Source: Campylobacteraceae bacterium (GTDB lineage Bacteria; Campylobacterota; Campylobacteria; Campylobacterales; Sulfurovaceae). From it: a stretch of 39,950 nucleotides of DNA. Below the pieces are notes generated by a model that was given only the letters and a program-made list of their open reading frames with translations, searched no databases and was not told the origin of the DNA. The position numbers were made by a program, and so were the translations under genes. The stretch spans positions 1 to 39,950 of the forward strand of contig JALVUD010000014.1 of assembly GCA_027035765.1 (NCBI GenBank). Reading direction: 5' to 3'. Positions 31,747-39,881 of this stretch are shown piece after piece (positions within the stretch are counted from its first letter, which is position 1; every line of letters starts with the position of its first letter).

Positions 31747-32958
31747 TTACCCTTCCTCAACCGGGCACATTCCCAATTTTCTGAATCCCGCCCGTGCCCG
31801 AAACTTCAGGGGGAACTTGTAGAGCTTCTCAATCGCTTTTTTACCGAGATAAGCCGAAAAGCCGTAGATCCTGATTCCCTTGGCCTCAATGATCGCGTAA
31901 CGACCTCCCAGGGCTATGGCCAGTCCCCTTATCCGAAGATCGGCCTTCTTCGGCTGCCGGCCCTGTACCATTGCCAGAAGGTTCCGGGCTGCCACGGCAC
32001 CGCTTAGCTCCGCTGTCTGAGCCGTAGGCGGAAGCCGGCGGCCTGCCCTGTCTCTCAGATCCGCCGCATCCCCGACAGCAAAAACCTCTGCGCGTCCGGG
32101 TATCTGCAAAACGGGAGTCACCTTCAACTGTCCGTTGCGATTGTGCTCGGCATCCAGTTTCCGAACAAAGGGGGCGGCAACGATCCCCCCGGTGAAGATC
32201 ATGAAATCAAAGGGAATACTTTTGCCGTCTCCCAGGATTGCCTTCCTCTCCTCCACTTTAACGATCCGTGCCCCGGTATGGAGCCGTACTCCCAACGCTT
32301 TGAGCCGTTTCGTGGCCGCACGGACAACCGCAGGATGCAATCCCGAAAGAATCTCCGGTCCCGCGCCGACCAGATGGATCTGAAGACGTCCGCAGGAAAG
32401 GGCATTGGCCCGATAGTAACGGTTGAAATAGGCCTGCATCTCCGCGGCGATCTCTACGCCCGAAAGTCCGGCACCCCCCACCAGGATCGAATAGTGTTCT
32501 TTGGCCTGGGCAGCGCTCTCCAGACGTTTGTAAAGCTCCTGTTCAAAAAACCCTTTCAGCTTCAGCGCGGCTCTCAGACTTTTGACACCGGAGGAGTAGT
32601 GACGAAGCCCCTCCACTGACTCGAAAAAGCGCGTCACCGCTCCCGCCGCTATGATCAGATAGTCATAGGAGAGCGGCTCCCCCTCCTCAAAAAGAATCTT
32701 TTTTGCCCCGAAATCCACATCACGGACTACGGCGAGTCGAAACCTCACATTGCTTCCGAAACCGGCACACAGCGAACGCAGGCCTATAATCGTGGCATCA
32801 AAGGGGACCTTCCCGGCAATCAGGTCATATCCCTCCGTTTGCAGAAAATGATAAGGATGACGATCCACCAATGTCACCCGGATTCCCGGCCGACCCGCCA
32901 GTACCCTCAGGGCTTTGAGCCCAGCATAGCTGCCTCCGATGATCACCGCATGGAGCAT
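31747..32958 (-). CDS. NDH-2-like FAD/NAD(P) oxidoreductase
   Basis: The 403-residue flavoprotein has an N-terminal FAD motif (AVIIGGSYAGLKALRVLAG) and a second dinucleotide motif SILVGGAGLSGVEIAAEMQ (about residue 158). The FAD-closing EVFAVGDAADL is followed by PPTAQTAELSGAVAARNLL, as in type II NADH dehydrogenases and sulfide:quinone reductases. The SQR redox cysteines are not in place, so NDH-2 fits better. The C-terminus (YLGKKAIEKLYKFPLKFR) is basic and amphipathic, suitable for membrane binding. It may feed electrons to menaquinone, made partly by the nearby mqnE. Substrate NADH or NADPH is not certain. Confidence 0.8.
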   Translation of the reverse strand: MLHAVIIGGSYAGLKALRVLAGRPGIRVTLVDRHPYHFLQTEGYDLIAGKVPFDATIIGLRSLCAGFGSNVRFRLAVVRDVDFGAKKILFEEGEPLSYDYLIIAAGAVTRFFESVEGLRHYSSGVKSLRAALKLKGFFEQELYKRLESAAQAKEHYSILVGGAGLSGVEIAAEMQAYFNRYYRANALSCGRLQIHLVGAGPEILSGLHPAVVRAATKRLKALGVRLHTGARIVKVEERKAILGDGKSIPFDFMIFTGGIVAAPFVRKLDAEHNRNGQLKVTPVLQIPGRAEVFAVGDAADLRDRAGRRLPPTAQTAELSGAVAARNLLAMVQGRQPKKADLRIRGLAIALGGRYAIIEAKGIRIYGFSAYLGKKAIEKLYKFPLKFRARAGFRKLGMCPVEEG

Positions 32959-33065
32959 CTCGATCCCCTTTTCCTCGGAGTCCGGGCAGTGAATCTTCCC
33001 GTCTGATAAATTACATTATAGCGTCACTGGATTCCGAAATGACGCAGAATCGACACTTGAAACCG

Positions 33066-34139
33066 TCAGTAGATTTTTAGTTCGTTATAGAGACTGTCGC
33101 GTTCGACGGGAATAAACCCGCTGTTGCGAATCATTTCCACAAACTCCTCCAACGGCAGACCGTTGGCGCTGGCGGCCCCGGCAGCGGACTGGATCGACTC
33201 CTTTTGGATCGTCCCGTCCAGGTCGTCGGCGCCAAACTCCTGGGCCAGGAGCGCCAGGCCGACGGTGGAGGTGGCCCAGTAGGCCTTGATGTGGGGGATG
33301 TTGTCCAGCAGGATCCGGGCGATGGCGTAGGTTTTGAGGATCTCCTGGGCGGTGGGGAACTCCTCGACTTTCAGGAAGTTGTTCTGACGCTGGTAGACTA
33401 GGGGGATGAAGGCGTTGAAGCCGCCCGTCTCATCCTGGAGCTTACGCAGGCGAAGCATATGGTCGATGCGGTGCTTTCGCTTCTCCACATGACCGAAAAG
33501 CATCGTGGCGTTGGACTCTCTCCCCCGCTGATGCCATTTTCGGTGAATCTCCAGCCAGTTCTCGCTGCTGACCTTGCCTTTGCAGATGTAGTCCCGAACC
33601 TCCTCGTCGAAGATCTCCGCTCCGCCCCCGGGCATGGAGTCCACCCCGCTCTCGACCATCAGATCGATCATTTCGTCGTAGCTGAGTCCGTTGCTCTCGG
33701 CCAGGAAGTTCACTTCCGCCGCAGTAAGGGCTTTGACATGCAGCTCGGGGTGAGCCTCTTTGATCTTGCGGAAGGCCCCCAGATACCAGTCGATCCCCAC
33801 TTCCGGATTATGGGCCGAGACGACATGGACCTCTTTGGCTCCCCGCTCGACCGCTTCGTCGGCGATGGCCAGGATCTCCTCGTGGCTCAGGGTATACTGG
33901 TTGGGGTTTTTACGGCTGGCGCTGTAGGCACAGAATTTGCAGATGTCCTTGCAGACGTTGGTGGGGTTGATATGGCGGTTGACGTTGAAAAAGCTTTTGC
34001 GACCGTAGCGCGCTTTGCGTATCCCGTCCGCCAGCTCTCCCAGGGTCATCAGATCCAGGTCGTAGAGGGCTTCCCCCTCCTCCTGCCCCAGACGCTCACC
34101 CGCTTTGATCTTTTGAATCAATTTTTTTTGTTCCGCCAC
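33066..34139 (-). CDS. mqnE: Aminofutalosine synthase (radical SAM), futalosine menaquinone pathway
   Basis: MqnE adds the SAM-derived radical to an enolpyruvyl chorismate product to give aminofutalosine, the committed part of the futalosine route to menaquinone. The 357-residue protein has the radical-SAM cluster motif Cys63-x3-Cys67-x2-Cys70 in NVCKDICKFCAYSASR. It also shows EVHVVSAHNPEVGIDWY, ALTAAEVNFLAE and the MPGGGAEIF motif typical of the MqnC/MqnE/CofH group; overall it matches MqnE. The start is GTG 34139. The only purine-rich RBS candidate (GAGAGG) sits in a hairpin arm of the leader. Menaquinone is the respiratory quinone of this phylum. Confidence 0.94.
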   Translation of the reverse strand: MAEQKKLIQKIKAGERLGQEEGEALYDLDLMTLGELADGIRKARYGRKSFFNVNRHINPTNVCKDICKFCAYSASRKNPNQYTLSHEEILAIADEAVERGAKEVHVVSAHNPEVGIDWYLGAFRKIKEAHPELHVKALTAAEVNFLAESNGLSYDEMIDLMVESGVDSMPGGGAEIFDEEVRDYICKGKVSSENWLEIHRKWHQRGRESNATMLFGHVEKRKHRIDHMLRLRKLQDETGGFNAFIPLVYQRQNNFLKVEEFPTAQEILKTYAIARILLDNIPHIKAYWATSTVGLALLAQEFGADDLDGTIQKESIQSAAGAASANGLPLEEFVEMIRNSGFIPVERDSLYNELKIY

Positions 34140-34152
34140 AGCTTATCACCAT

Positions 34153-34286
34153 CCTCTCTTTAACCCGATAATCAACCTGTTGAAACAACCTTCCAAAGAG
34201 AGGTTTCAGTTGATGGCGACAAAGGAGCGCTTGCCCCGTAGGGGTGCCAACGGCATTAGCGACTGCCAGAGCTGTCAACTGAAACC
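34153..34286 (-). ncRNA. Structured mqnE leader: candidate riboswitch or cis-regulatory RNA
   Basis: On the minus strand, GGTTTCAGTTGA (34286-34275) pairs with TCAACTGAAACC (34213-34202), a perfect 12-bp stem. Inside it TGGC pairs with GCCA and CGCT with AGCG. They enclose two hairpins, TGCC-GTT-GGCA and CCCC-TAC-GGGG, making a multibranched fold. Right after comes CCTCTCTTT (34203-34195), which pairs with AAAGAGAGG (34161-34153); that arm holds the best RBS candidate for mqnE. The two helices share two bases at 34202-34203, so they compete at the junction. A -10 box upstream gives a leader of about 195 nt. No known riboswitch consensus is recognised. A palindromic mobile repeat is the main alternative. 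Confidence 0.55.
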
Positions 34287-34339
34287 GGTTTTACGCTTCG
34301 AGAAGATTCTGACACGATGGCCGGGTTTAAAATTGCGCT

Positions 34340-34345
34340 ATTATA
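34340..34345 (-). promoter_or_regulatory. Putative -10 of mqnE upstream of the structured leader
   Basis: The minus strand reads GGGTTATAATAGCGC, with TATAAT at 34345-34340. It would start transcription near 34333, about 50 bases before the 12-bp outer stem of the leader. Confidence 0.5.
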
Positions 34346-34398
34346 ACCCAATTATTTTACGTTGGCCGCTGCCCGATGCGAGTGCCCTGAAAATCTTT

Positions 34399-34477
34399 GT
34401 CATTTCGGGCTTGACCCGGAATCCGGGGTTTTAAATTCCCATGACACCCTGGATCCTGAATCAAATTCAGGATGACG
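34399..34477 (+). repeat. Two adjacent dispersed palindromic repeats
   Basis: TGTCATTTCGGGC...CCGGAATCCGGGG (34399-34428) and ATGACACCCTGGATCC...TCAGGATGACG (34441-34477) belong to a common class of short dispersed palindromes. Related copies are at 7402-7433 and 26408-26432. The rest of the gap to glnD shows no gene. Confidence 0.6.
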
Positions 34478-34551
34478 AAACCCATTCTTTGCAAATTTTT
34501 CGGAGCACTCGTTTGACACCCGGCACCCAATACTTCTGCCAAGGAAAATGA

Positions 34552-37020
34552 ATGCGTACACTCAATACCCGCGTCGAAGAGCTGCTCTATGAGAACGCTC
34601 CCGACTTCGAGATCGCCAAAGTGATCAAGAGCTATCTCAAGGAGTATTTCGCCACCCTGCCCCAGACCTTTGCCGAAACCGGGGGCAAGGATTTCCTCGC
34701 CCGGCACACCCGCACCATCGATACCGTGATCCGACTGGCCTACAAAGTAGCCGTTCGGGAGATGTTCGGCCACTACACCCCCCTCAAAAACCACCTCCCC
34801 GTCACACTGGTCGCCCTGGGAAGCTACGGCAGAGAGCAGCTCTGCCTCCACTCCGACATCGACCTGATGTTCGTCTACGAAAATATCCCCGGCTATCAGA
34901 CTCAGCCCCTGATCGAGAAGATGCTCTACCTGCTCTGGGACAGCGGCCTGAAACTGGGCCATCGGGTTCACGAGCTAGCCGACCTGCCCGTGGTAGCGAG
35001 GGAGGATATCACCATCAAGAGCGCCTTTCTCGAATCCCGCTTCATCGAGGGCTCCAAATTCCTCTGGACCGGGATCGAAAACACTCTCACCGAGATCCGG
35101 AAGGAGAACCCGGAGGAGTTCATCCGGCTCAAGGTCGAGGAGCGCCGTGCCCAGCACCGGCGCTATCCCCTGACGATGGAACCCCATCTCAAGGAGGGGG
35201 TCGGCGGTTTCCGGGACGCCAACATGGTCTTCTGGATGGGCAAGCTCCTCTACAATGTCCCGCGAATCCGGGAACTGGACGAGAAGATCGTCGATCCCGA
35301 GGACTACCGGGAGTACCGCATCGCTCTGGAGTTCCTCTTTCGGGTGCGAACCGCCCTGCATATCGTCGCCGGGAAAAAGGTGGATCAGGTCCGGCTCGAT
35401 CTGCTGCCGGACCTGGCTCGGCTCCTGAAGTTCCCCGAGAGCTACCGGGGACAGCTTCGCCTCGCCCGGCGCATCACCGGTGCCCTGCGGACCATCCATC
35501 TCTACAGCCGGATCTGGCTGGAGCGGCTCATCGGCGACTATCTGCCCGAACTCTATGCGAGCTGCTACCTTCCCGAGGTTCATCATCGCAAACTCCCTCC
35601 CCTCGTCGAGGAGCTCAACCGGCGGGCGACCGAGCCCTTCCGTATCCATCCGGAGCTCCTGCATGCCCTCATCCATGCCGAACGTCCCGATCGGCCCGAC
35701 GAGACGCTCTACCGGACATTGCGACACACCTTTGAGCGTCCGGCGGCCTCTTCGGTCCTGGAGGCTTTTGTGGAGGCGCGGATCCTGGGCTACATGATTC
35801 CCCCGATGAAAAAGGTGATCGACCTGCCCCAGTTCGACGGGTACCACCGCTACGCCGTCGACCGCCACAGCGTCGAGACGCTGCGCCATATGGAGAGCAT
35901 CGAAGATCCCTTTATCGCCGAGCTTTTCGACAACCTGGAGCCGGAGGAACAGGCGATGCTCAAGGTGGTCGCTCTGCTCCACGATGCCGGCAAAGGGCGC
36001 AAAAAGGACCACCACCTGGTGGGGGCTTCTCTCTTCCGGGTCTTCGCCGCCAAACTGGGCTTCAGTGAACCGCTCATCGATGCGGGAAGCCGGCTCATCC
36101 TCTACCATACCCTGATGAGCGTCACTGCCCAGCGGGAGGATATCTACAGCGAAAAGACCGTTTTGGCCTTCGTCTCCCGCTTCGGGAACCAAAAGCTCCT
36201 GCAGATGATCTATATCCTTACCTACGCCGATATGAAAGGCGTAGGCACCGACGTCTACAACAGCCACAGCGCCCGGCTTCTGCGGATCCTCTACCATCAA
36301 TCCCTGGATGCTCTCAAATATGAGAACCGGCTGGACGAAACCGCCAAACGCCTCCGGGCCGTGGACCGGCTCAAAAACTCCAAAGCCTTCAAGGAGCTCC
36401 CCAAAAGCCTGCAGAACAAGATCCTCTCCATCCCCTCCAACGCTTTTTTTATCCGCCACAGTACCCGCCGGATCATCGCCATCGCCAAAGCGGCGGCCCA
36501 GATGGAAGAGTACACTTCCCACATCAGCAACGAACAGAACCTCACCGTCGAGGTGATCCGTCGTCACGATATCAACCTGGCCTGGCTGCTCCACCGCCTC
36601 TCACGCCTCCAGGTGGTCGCCATGGAGATCGTCAAACTCTGGGGCGGGCTGAAATACTTCAAGATCGACTTCAACGATCGGCTGGACGAGAGCGAAATTC
36701 CGAGACTCGATACGATCATTCAGGAGTCGCTTCTGCCCCATCCCGAACTCAAGCTCCCCAAGCCCCAGGTCAAACGGGAGGAGATCGAAACCGATTGCCA
36801 ACACTCCCAGGAGTACGCTTTGATGCGTCTCAGAGCCGCCGATCAGCCGGGCTTGTTGGCGTACCTCATCGACCTTTTCGACCGGCTGGGGGTCGACATC
36901 GCCTCGGCCAAGATCCACACCCTCAAAGGACGGGTCAACGATCTCTTCCTTATCGAAAAGAACGGGAGTTTCTGTCATAATATCGACAAAATTGTTCAAG
37001 AATTGACGACAACGGAGTAG
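34552..37020 (+). CDS. glnD: Bifunctional PII uridylyltransferase / uridylyl-removing enzyme
   Basis: GlnD senses glutamine and adds or removes UMP on PII proteins, controlling nitrogen assimilation. The 822-residue protein has the nucleotidyltransferase motif ALGSYGREQLCLHSDIDL (88-105, Asp102 and Asp104 as metal ligands). A GlnE-like middle region follows with LKEGVGGFRDANMVFW. Then come the HD hydrolase domain (ALLHDAGKGRKKDHHLVGA, about 473-492) and a C-terminal ACT domain (RAADQPGLLAYLIDLFDRLG, about 762-781) for glutamine binding. The length fits the family. GGAAAATGA before ATG 34552 is a modest RBS. glmS follows after 2 bases, linking nitrogen status to a glutamine-consuming enzyme. 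Confidence 0.95.
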   Translation: MRTLNTRVEELLYENAPDFEIAKVIKSYLKEYFATLPQTFAETGGKDFLARHTRTIDTVIRLAYKVAVREMFGHYTPLKNHLPVTLVALGSYGREQLCLHSDIDLMFVYENIPGYQTQPLIEKMLYLLWDSGLKLGHRVHELADLPVVAREDITIKSAFLESRFIEGSKFLWTGIENTLTEIRKENPEEFIRLKVEERRAQHRRYPLTMEPHLKEGVGGFRDANMVFWMGKLLYNVPRIRELDEKIVDPEDYREYRIALEFLFRVRTALHIVAGKKVDQVRLDLLPDLARLLKFPESYRGQLRLARRITGALRTIHLYSRIWLERLIGDYLPELYASCYLPEVHHRKLPPLVEELNRRATEPFRIHPELLHALIHAERPDRPDETLYRTLRHTFERPAASSVLEAFVEARILGYMIPPMKKVIDLPQFDGYHRYAVDRHSVETLRHMESIEDPFIAELFDNLEPEEQAMLKVVALLHDAGKGRKKDHHLVGASLFRVFAAKLGFSEPLIDAGSRLILYHTLMSVTAQREDIYSEKTVLAFVSRFGNQKLLQMIYILTYADMKGVGTDVYNSHSARLLRILYHQSLDALKYENRLDETAKRLRAVDRLKNSKAFKELPKSLQNKILSIPSNAFFIRHSTRRIIAIAKAAAQMEEYTSHISNEQNLTVEVIRRHDINLAWLLHRLSRLQVVAMEIVKLWGGLKYFKIDFNDRLDESEIPRLDTIIQESLLPHPELKLPKPQVKREEIETDCQHSQEYALMRLRAADQPGLLAYLIDLFDRLGVDIASAKIHTLKGRVNDLFLIEKNGSFCHNIDKIVQELTTTE

Positions 37021-37022
37021 TT

Positions 37023-38831
37023 ATGTGCGGAATCGTAGGCTATCTCGGCCCCAAAGAGAAAAAAGAGATCCTGCTTGACGGGCTGGCGGAGCTGGAGTAT
37101 CGGGGATACGACTCGGCGGGGATCGCCGTCATCAGCGGAGGGAAACTGACCCACTTCAAAGCGGTAGGCAAGCTCAAAAACCTGAGAGAAAAGGCGGCCG
37201 ATTTTACCAGTGAAGGCCCCGGTGCCGCCATCGGCCACACCCGGTGGGCCACCCACGGCAAACCGACCGAGCTCAACGCCCACCCCCATATGGGGGCTTT
37301 CAGCTATGTGGTCCACAACGGCATCATCGAAAACTACCAGGCGCTCAAAAAGGAGCTGGAGGCCCAGGGGGTCCGCTTCCTGAGCCAGACCGATACCGAG
37401 ACCATCGTCCACCTCTTCGAGCAGAAGATCAAAGAGGGCCTGAAACCCTTCGACGCCTTCAAAGCTACGATCAAACGGCTGGAGGGAGCCTACGCCATTC
37501 TCCTCATCAGCGAAGCGGCGCCCGGAACGATCTTCTTCGCCAAGAACGGATCGCCGCTGCTGATCGCCTTCGACCGGGAGGAGATCTACTTCGCCTCCTC
37601 CGATACGGCGGTCATCGGCAAAGCCAAGGAGGCCTACTACCTCGAAGACGGCGAATACGGCTTCGCCAAACCCGGCGAAGTGGAGCTCTGCGACAGCAAC
37701 GGCCCCAAACCCATCACGACACAGCCCCTGCCCGCCGACAAAGCCATGGCCCAGAAAGACGGCTACCGCTTCTTCATGGAGAAGGAGATCTACGAACAGA
37801 GTACCGTCATCAGCGATACGATGTTGGGGCGGGTCCTGGAGGATCGTGTGGAGTTCGAAGAGCTCGATCCCAGGCTTTTCGAAGGGATCCGGGCCGTCAA
37901 GATCTGCGCCTGCGGCACCAGCTACCATGCGGGACTGACGGGGGCCTATCTGCTCGAAAGAATGGCCAAGATCCCCTGCCAGGTCGAGATCGCTTCGGAG
38001 TTCCGCTACAAGGAGCCTCTGCTGACCCCTGATACCCTCTTCATCACCATCAGCCAGAGCGGCGAGACCGCCGACACCCTCGAAGCGCTCAAGATGGCCA
38101 AACGCGCCGGGCTGCGGAGCCTGACGATCTGCAACGTGGACAACTCCTCCATCGTCCGCGAGAGCGACGCGGCGATCCTGACCCGGGCCGGCATCGAAAA
38201 AGGGGTCGCCAGCACCAAGGCCTTCGCCACCCAGGTGATGGTGCTCTGGATGCTGACCCTCTATCTGGGGCAAAAACGGGGCACCCTCGCGGCGGAAACG
38301 CTGCAGAGTGAGCTCGACGCCATGCGCCACACCCCCAAGGCGCTCCTGGTGGAGGAGAAGCTCCACGAACGGATCCACCGTCTCTCCAAACGCTACCTCC
38401 ACGGCCATGGCTTCTTTTTCATCGGGCGGGATCTCTTTTTCCCTCTGGCATTGGAGGGAGCCCTCAAGCTCAAGGAGATCAGCTACCTCCACGCCGAGGG
38501 CTACCCCGCCGGCGAGATGAAACACGGCCCCATCGCCCTGGCCGACGCGGAGCTCTTCACCATCGCCCTGATGCCCCGCACCCTGCTCTACGACAAGATC
38601 AAATCCAACGTCGAAGAGCTCAGTGCCCGCGACGCCACGATCCTGGCCATCAGCCCCGAAGCGTTCGAACTGGCCGACGACTTCATCCGCATCCGCCACG
38701 CCGAGCACCCGATGCTGGAGTTTTTCGAGATGATGGTGGTGACCCAGCTCCTGGCCCTGGAGATCTCCATCCGGCTGGGCAACGATGTGGATATGCCGCG
38801 GAACCTGGCGAAGTCGGTGACGGTGGAGTGA
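37023..38831 (+). CDS. glmS: Glutamine--fructose-6-phosphate aminotransferase (isomerizing)
   Basis: GlmS makes glucosamine-6-phosphate from fructose-6-phosphate and glutamine, the first step to UDP-GlcNAc for peptidoglycan and LPS. The 602-residue protein starts MCGIVGYLG; Cys2 is the amidotransferase nucleophile once Met is removed. The glutaminase domain (1 to about 240) has ELEYRGYDSAGIA, GHTRWATHGKPT and HNGIIENY. Two SIS domains follow, with CACGTSYHAG, SQSGETADTLEAL, and the C-terminal YPAGEMKHGPIAL and NLAKSVTVE ending. No glmS ribozyme is seen. It is 2 bases behind glnD. Its TGA stop lies within the first unit of a heptamer repeat. Confidence 0.97.
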   Translation: MCGIVGYLGPKEKKEILLDGLAELEYRGYDSAGIAVISGGKLTHFKAVGKLKNLREKAADFTSEGPGAAIGHTRWATHGKPTELNAHPHMGAFSYVVHNGIIENYQALKKELEAQGVRFLSQTDTETIVHLFEQKIKEGLKPFDAFKATIKRLEGAYAILLISEAAPGTIFFAKNGSPLLIAFDREEIYFASSDTAVIGKAKEAYYLEDGEYGFAKPGEVELCDSNGPKPITTQPLPADKAMAQKDGYRFFMEKEIYEQSTVISDTMLGRVLEDRVEFEELDPRLFEGIRAVKICACGTSYHAGLTGAYLLERMAKIPCQVEIASEFRYKEPLLTPDTLFITISQSGETADTLEALKMAKRAGLRSLTICNVDNSSIVRESDAAILTRAGIEKGVASTKAFATQVMVLWMLTLYLGQKRGTLAAETLQSELDAMRHTPKALLVEEKLHERIHRLSKRYLHGHGFFFIGRDLFFPLALEGALKLKEISYLHAEGYPAGEMKHGPIALADAELFTIALMPRTLLYDKIKSNVEELSARDATILAISPEAFELADDFIRIRHAEHPMLEFFEMMVVTQLLALEISIRLGNDVDMPRNLAKSVTVE

Positions 38832-38850
38832 GGAGTTAGGAGTGAGGAGT
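38827..38850. repeat. Heptamer array (AGTGAGG/AGTTAGG) at the glmS stop
   Basis: AGTGAGG, AGTTAGG, AGTGAGG run from 38827 to 38847, followed by AGT. The glmS stop TGA (38829-38831) is inside the first unit, just as at the SPFH gene (20297), which has the same unit. Confidence 0.75.
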
Positions 38851-38881
38851 TTATACTAGCGCACATACTCTGTCAACCCCA

Positions 38882-38911
38882 CTCGTTCCTACCGTCCCCG
38901 GTGGGAACGAG
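38882..38911. repeat. CTCGTTCC...GGGAACGAG palindrome, copy 1
   Basis: CTCGTTCCTACCG (38882-38894) pairs with CGGTGGGAACGAG (38899-38911) over 13 bp with one G-T pair and a TCCC loop. Relatives with shared GGTGGGAAC lie at 39526-39545 and 39606-39636. It resembles a class of dispersed proteobacterial palindromes. Confidence 0.75.
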
Positions 38912-38957
38912 AGAAGACTGACTCAATAAGTAGTAATAGTTATGTAACAAAAGAGAA

Positions 38958-39410
38958 ATGGGCATGAAGGGAATATTTAGCCTTAAGACCCCAGAAGCAC
39001 TAATCAAGAAACTTTTCACAGACTATGAATTATTTGCAAAAAAACCATCTGACCCTTATTTGGCGTTTAACTTCTTTATTACAGCAGAACATATTCCAGA
39101 CTGGATTGGTGACAAAAGCTTAAAAAAAAGTAATGCTATTCTTAGAATATGTTCTCATATAGCCAACGGCGCTAAACATTTTGAAGTTAATAGACATAAC
39201 TCGGTAACCAATACAGAAAAGGTACTGTATGTGGATTCCGGCTATGTAGAAGAAGGGTATTTCGAAGAGCCGTTGATGATTTATTTGTCAGCTGATGAGG
39301 CGAAGGAATTAGGATTTGAATATTGTGAAGCAATAAAGGTTGCAGAATTAGTCCGTAATTTTTGGGCTGAATATTTTCCTGATATTGAGCCAGAAAGTCA
39401 TGCCACATGA
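38958..39410 (+). CDS. Hypothetical AT-rich orphan protein
   Basis: The 150-residue soluble protein is acidic, with no signal peptide or membrane helix. Notable parts are ALIKKLFTDYELFAKKPSD, FFITAEHIPDWIGDKS, ILRICSHIANGAKHFEV and a C-terminal AIKVAELVRNFWAEYFP. The ITAEHIPDW and SHIANGAKHF pair suggests an all-helical fold resembling small proteins often seen beside defence or mobile genes, but I do not recognise the family. Codon use is strongly A/T-rich compared with the neighbours, and palindromic repeats lie on both sides, which suggests acquisition. ATG 38958 has AAGAG upstream; ATG 38964 is an alternative. Confidence 0.75.
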   Translation: MGMKGIFSLKTPEALIKKLFTDYELFAKKPSDPYLAFNFFITAEHIPDWIGDKSLKKSNAILRICSHIANGAKHFEVNRHNSVTNTEKVLYVDSGYVEEGYFEEPLMIYLSADEAKELGFEYCEAIKVAELVRNFWAEYFPDIEPESHAT

Positions 39411-39525
39411 ACATTGCTTTCTGTCTGTACTGATATACTGCCCCCTCCTTTTTGTACACCTAAACAACATATACCGACCTCCAGCCCGACTGAACAGTGT
39501 ATAATGCAAATACCTTCATTCCTTC

Positions 39526-39545
39526 ACACCGTCCCCGGTGGGAAC
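39526..39545. repeat. GGTGGGAAC palindrome, copy 2 (partial)
   Basis: ACACCGTCCCCGGTGGGAAC shares the ACCGTCCCCGGTGGGAAC core with copy 1 at 38882 but lacks the outer arms, so only part of the stem can form. Confidence 0.6.
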
Positions 39546-39605
39546 AGCTACGGAACTTTCGCATCTTCAACATACGCATTTCATACCAACACGTCTGAGA
39601 AAATG

Positions 39606-39636
39606 CATCCCCACCGAGATGGTGGGAACGAGAGAG
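39606..39636. repeat. GGTGGGAACGAG palindrome, copy 3
   Basis: CCCACC (39610-39615), GAGAT loop, GGTGGG (39621-39626), then AACGAGAGAG as in copy 1. The loop sequence differs from the other two copies. Confidence 0.6.
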
Positions 39637-39749
39637 AAAAAAACCATTTTCATTCAACGACTCATATGTTATAATTCATAGTTAACTTTTGGTAAGTAAT
39701 ATTTCTAACTACATCGGATATATCAGAGAATGTGACAATAGGACTTTAA

Positions 39750-39863
39750 ATGCTAAAAGGAAAAAAATTTTGGCCCATACTTATTTTGATTTTAGGAGGT
39801 GCAATATATTGTGCCTATCTCTGGGGACCGTTAGAAATTTTGTGTCAGTCCGATAGAATCTAA
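39750..39863 (+). pseudogene. Small membrane-protein ORF, probably interrupted by the IS element
   Basis: ATG 39750 to TAA 39863 encodes 37 residues: a basic start (MLKGKKFW), a hydrophobic helix (PILILILGGAIYCAYLWG) and a short tail. There is only a weak AGGA upstream. The tail probably reads into the end of the IS256-like element, so the original gene may have continued differently. It could also be chance coding. Confidence 0.35.
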
Positions 39864-39881
39864 CATTCTAAAGGATTGACC

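Larger units (their letters stand above)
39411..39749. other. Gene-poor AT-rich stretch with palindromic repeats
   Basis: This 339-base gap contains two palindromic repeat copies (39526-39545 and 39606-39636) and scattered AT-rich sequence. Short open frames here lack RBS and family features. No RNA gene is recognised. Confidence 0.6.

Noticed and set aside
31747-32958. Sulfide:quinone reductase
   Set aside because: The flavoprotein fold fits, but the conserved redox cysteines are not placed as in SQR; NDH-2-like is safer.
34096-34434. Two short ORFs in the mqnE-glnD gap
   Set aside because: They read through the palindromic leader structure and repeats, with no family features; the structure explains the open frames.
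37023-37080. glmS ribozyme
   Set aside because: Only 2 bases separate glnD from glmS, so there is no leader to hold it.
38882-39636. CRISPR-like repeats with GGTGGGAACGAG
   Set aside because: Three irregularly spaced copies with different loops and incomplete arms; no regular spacers, so dispersed palindromes are more likely.
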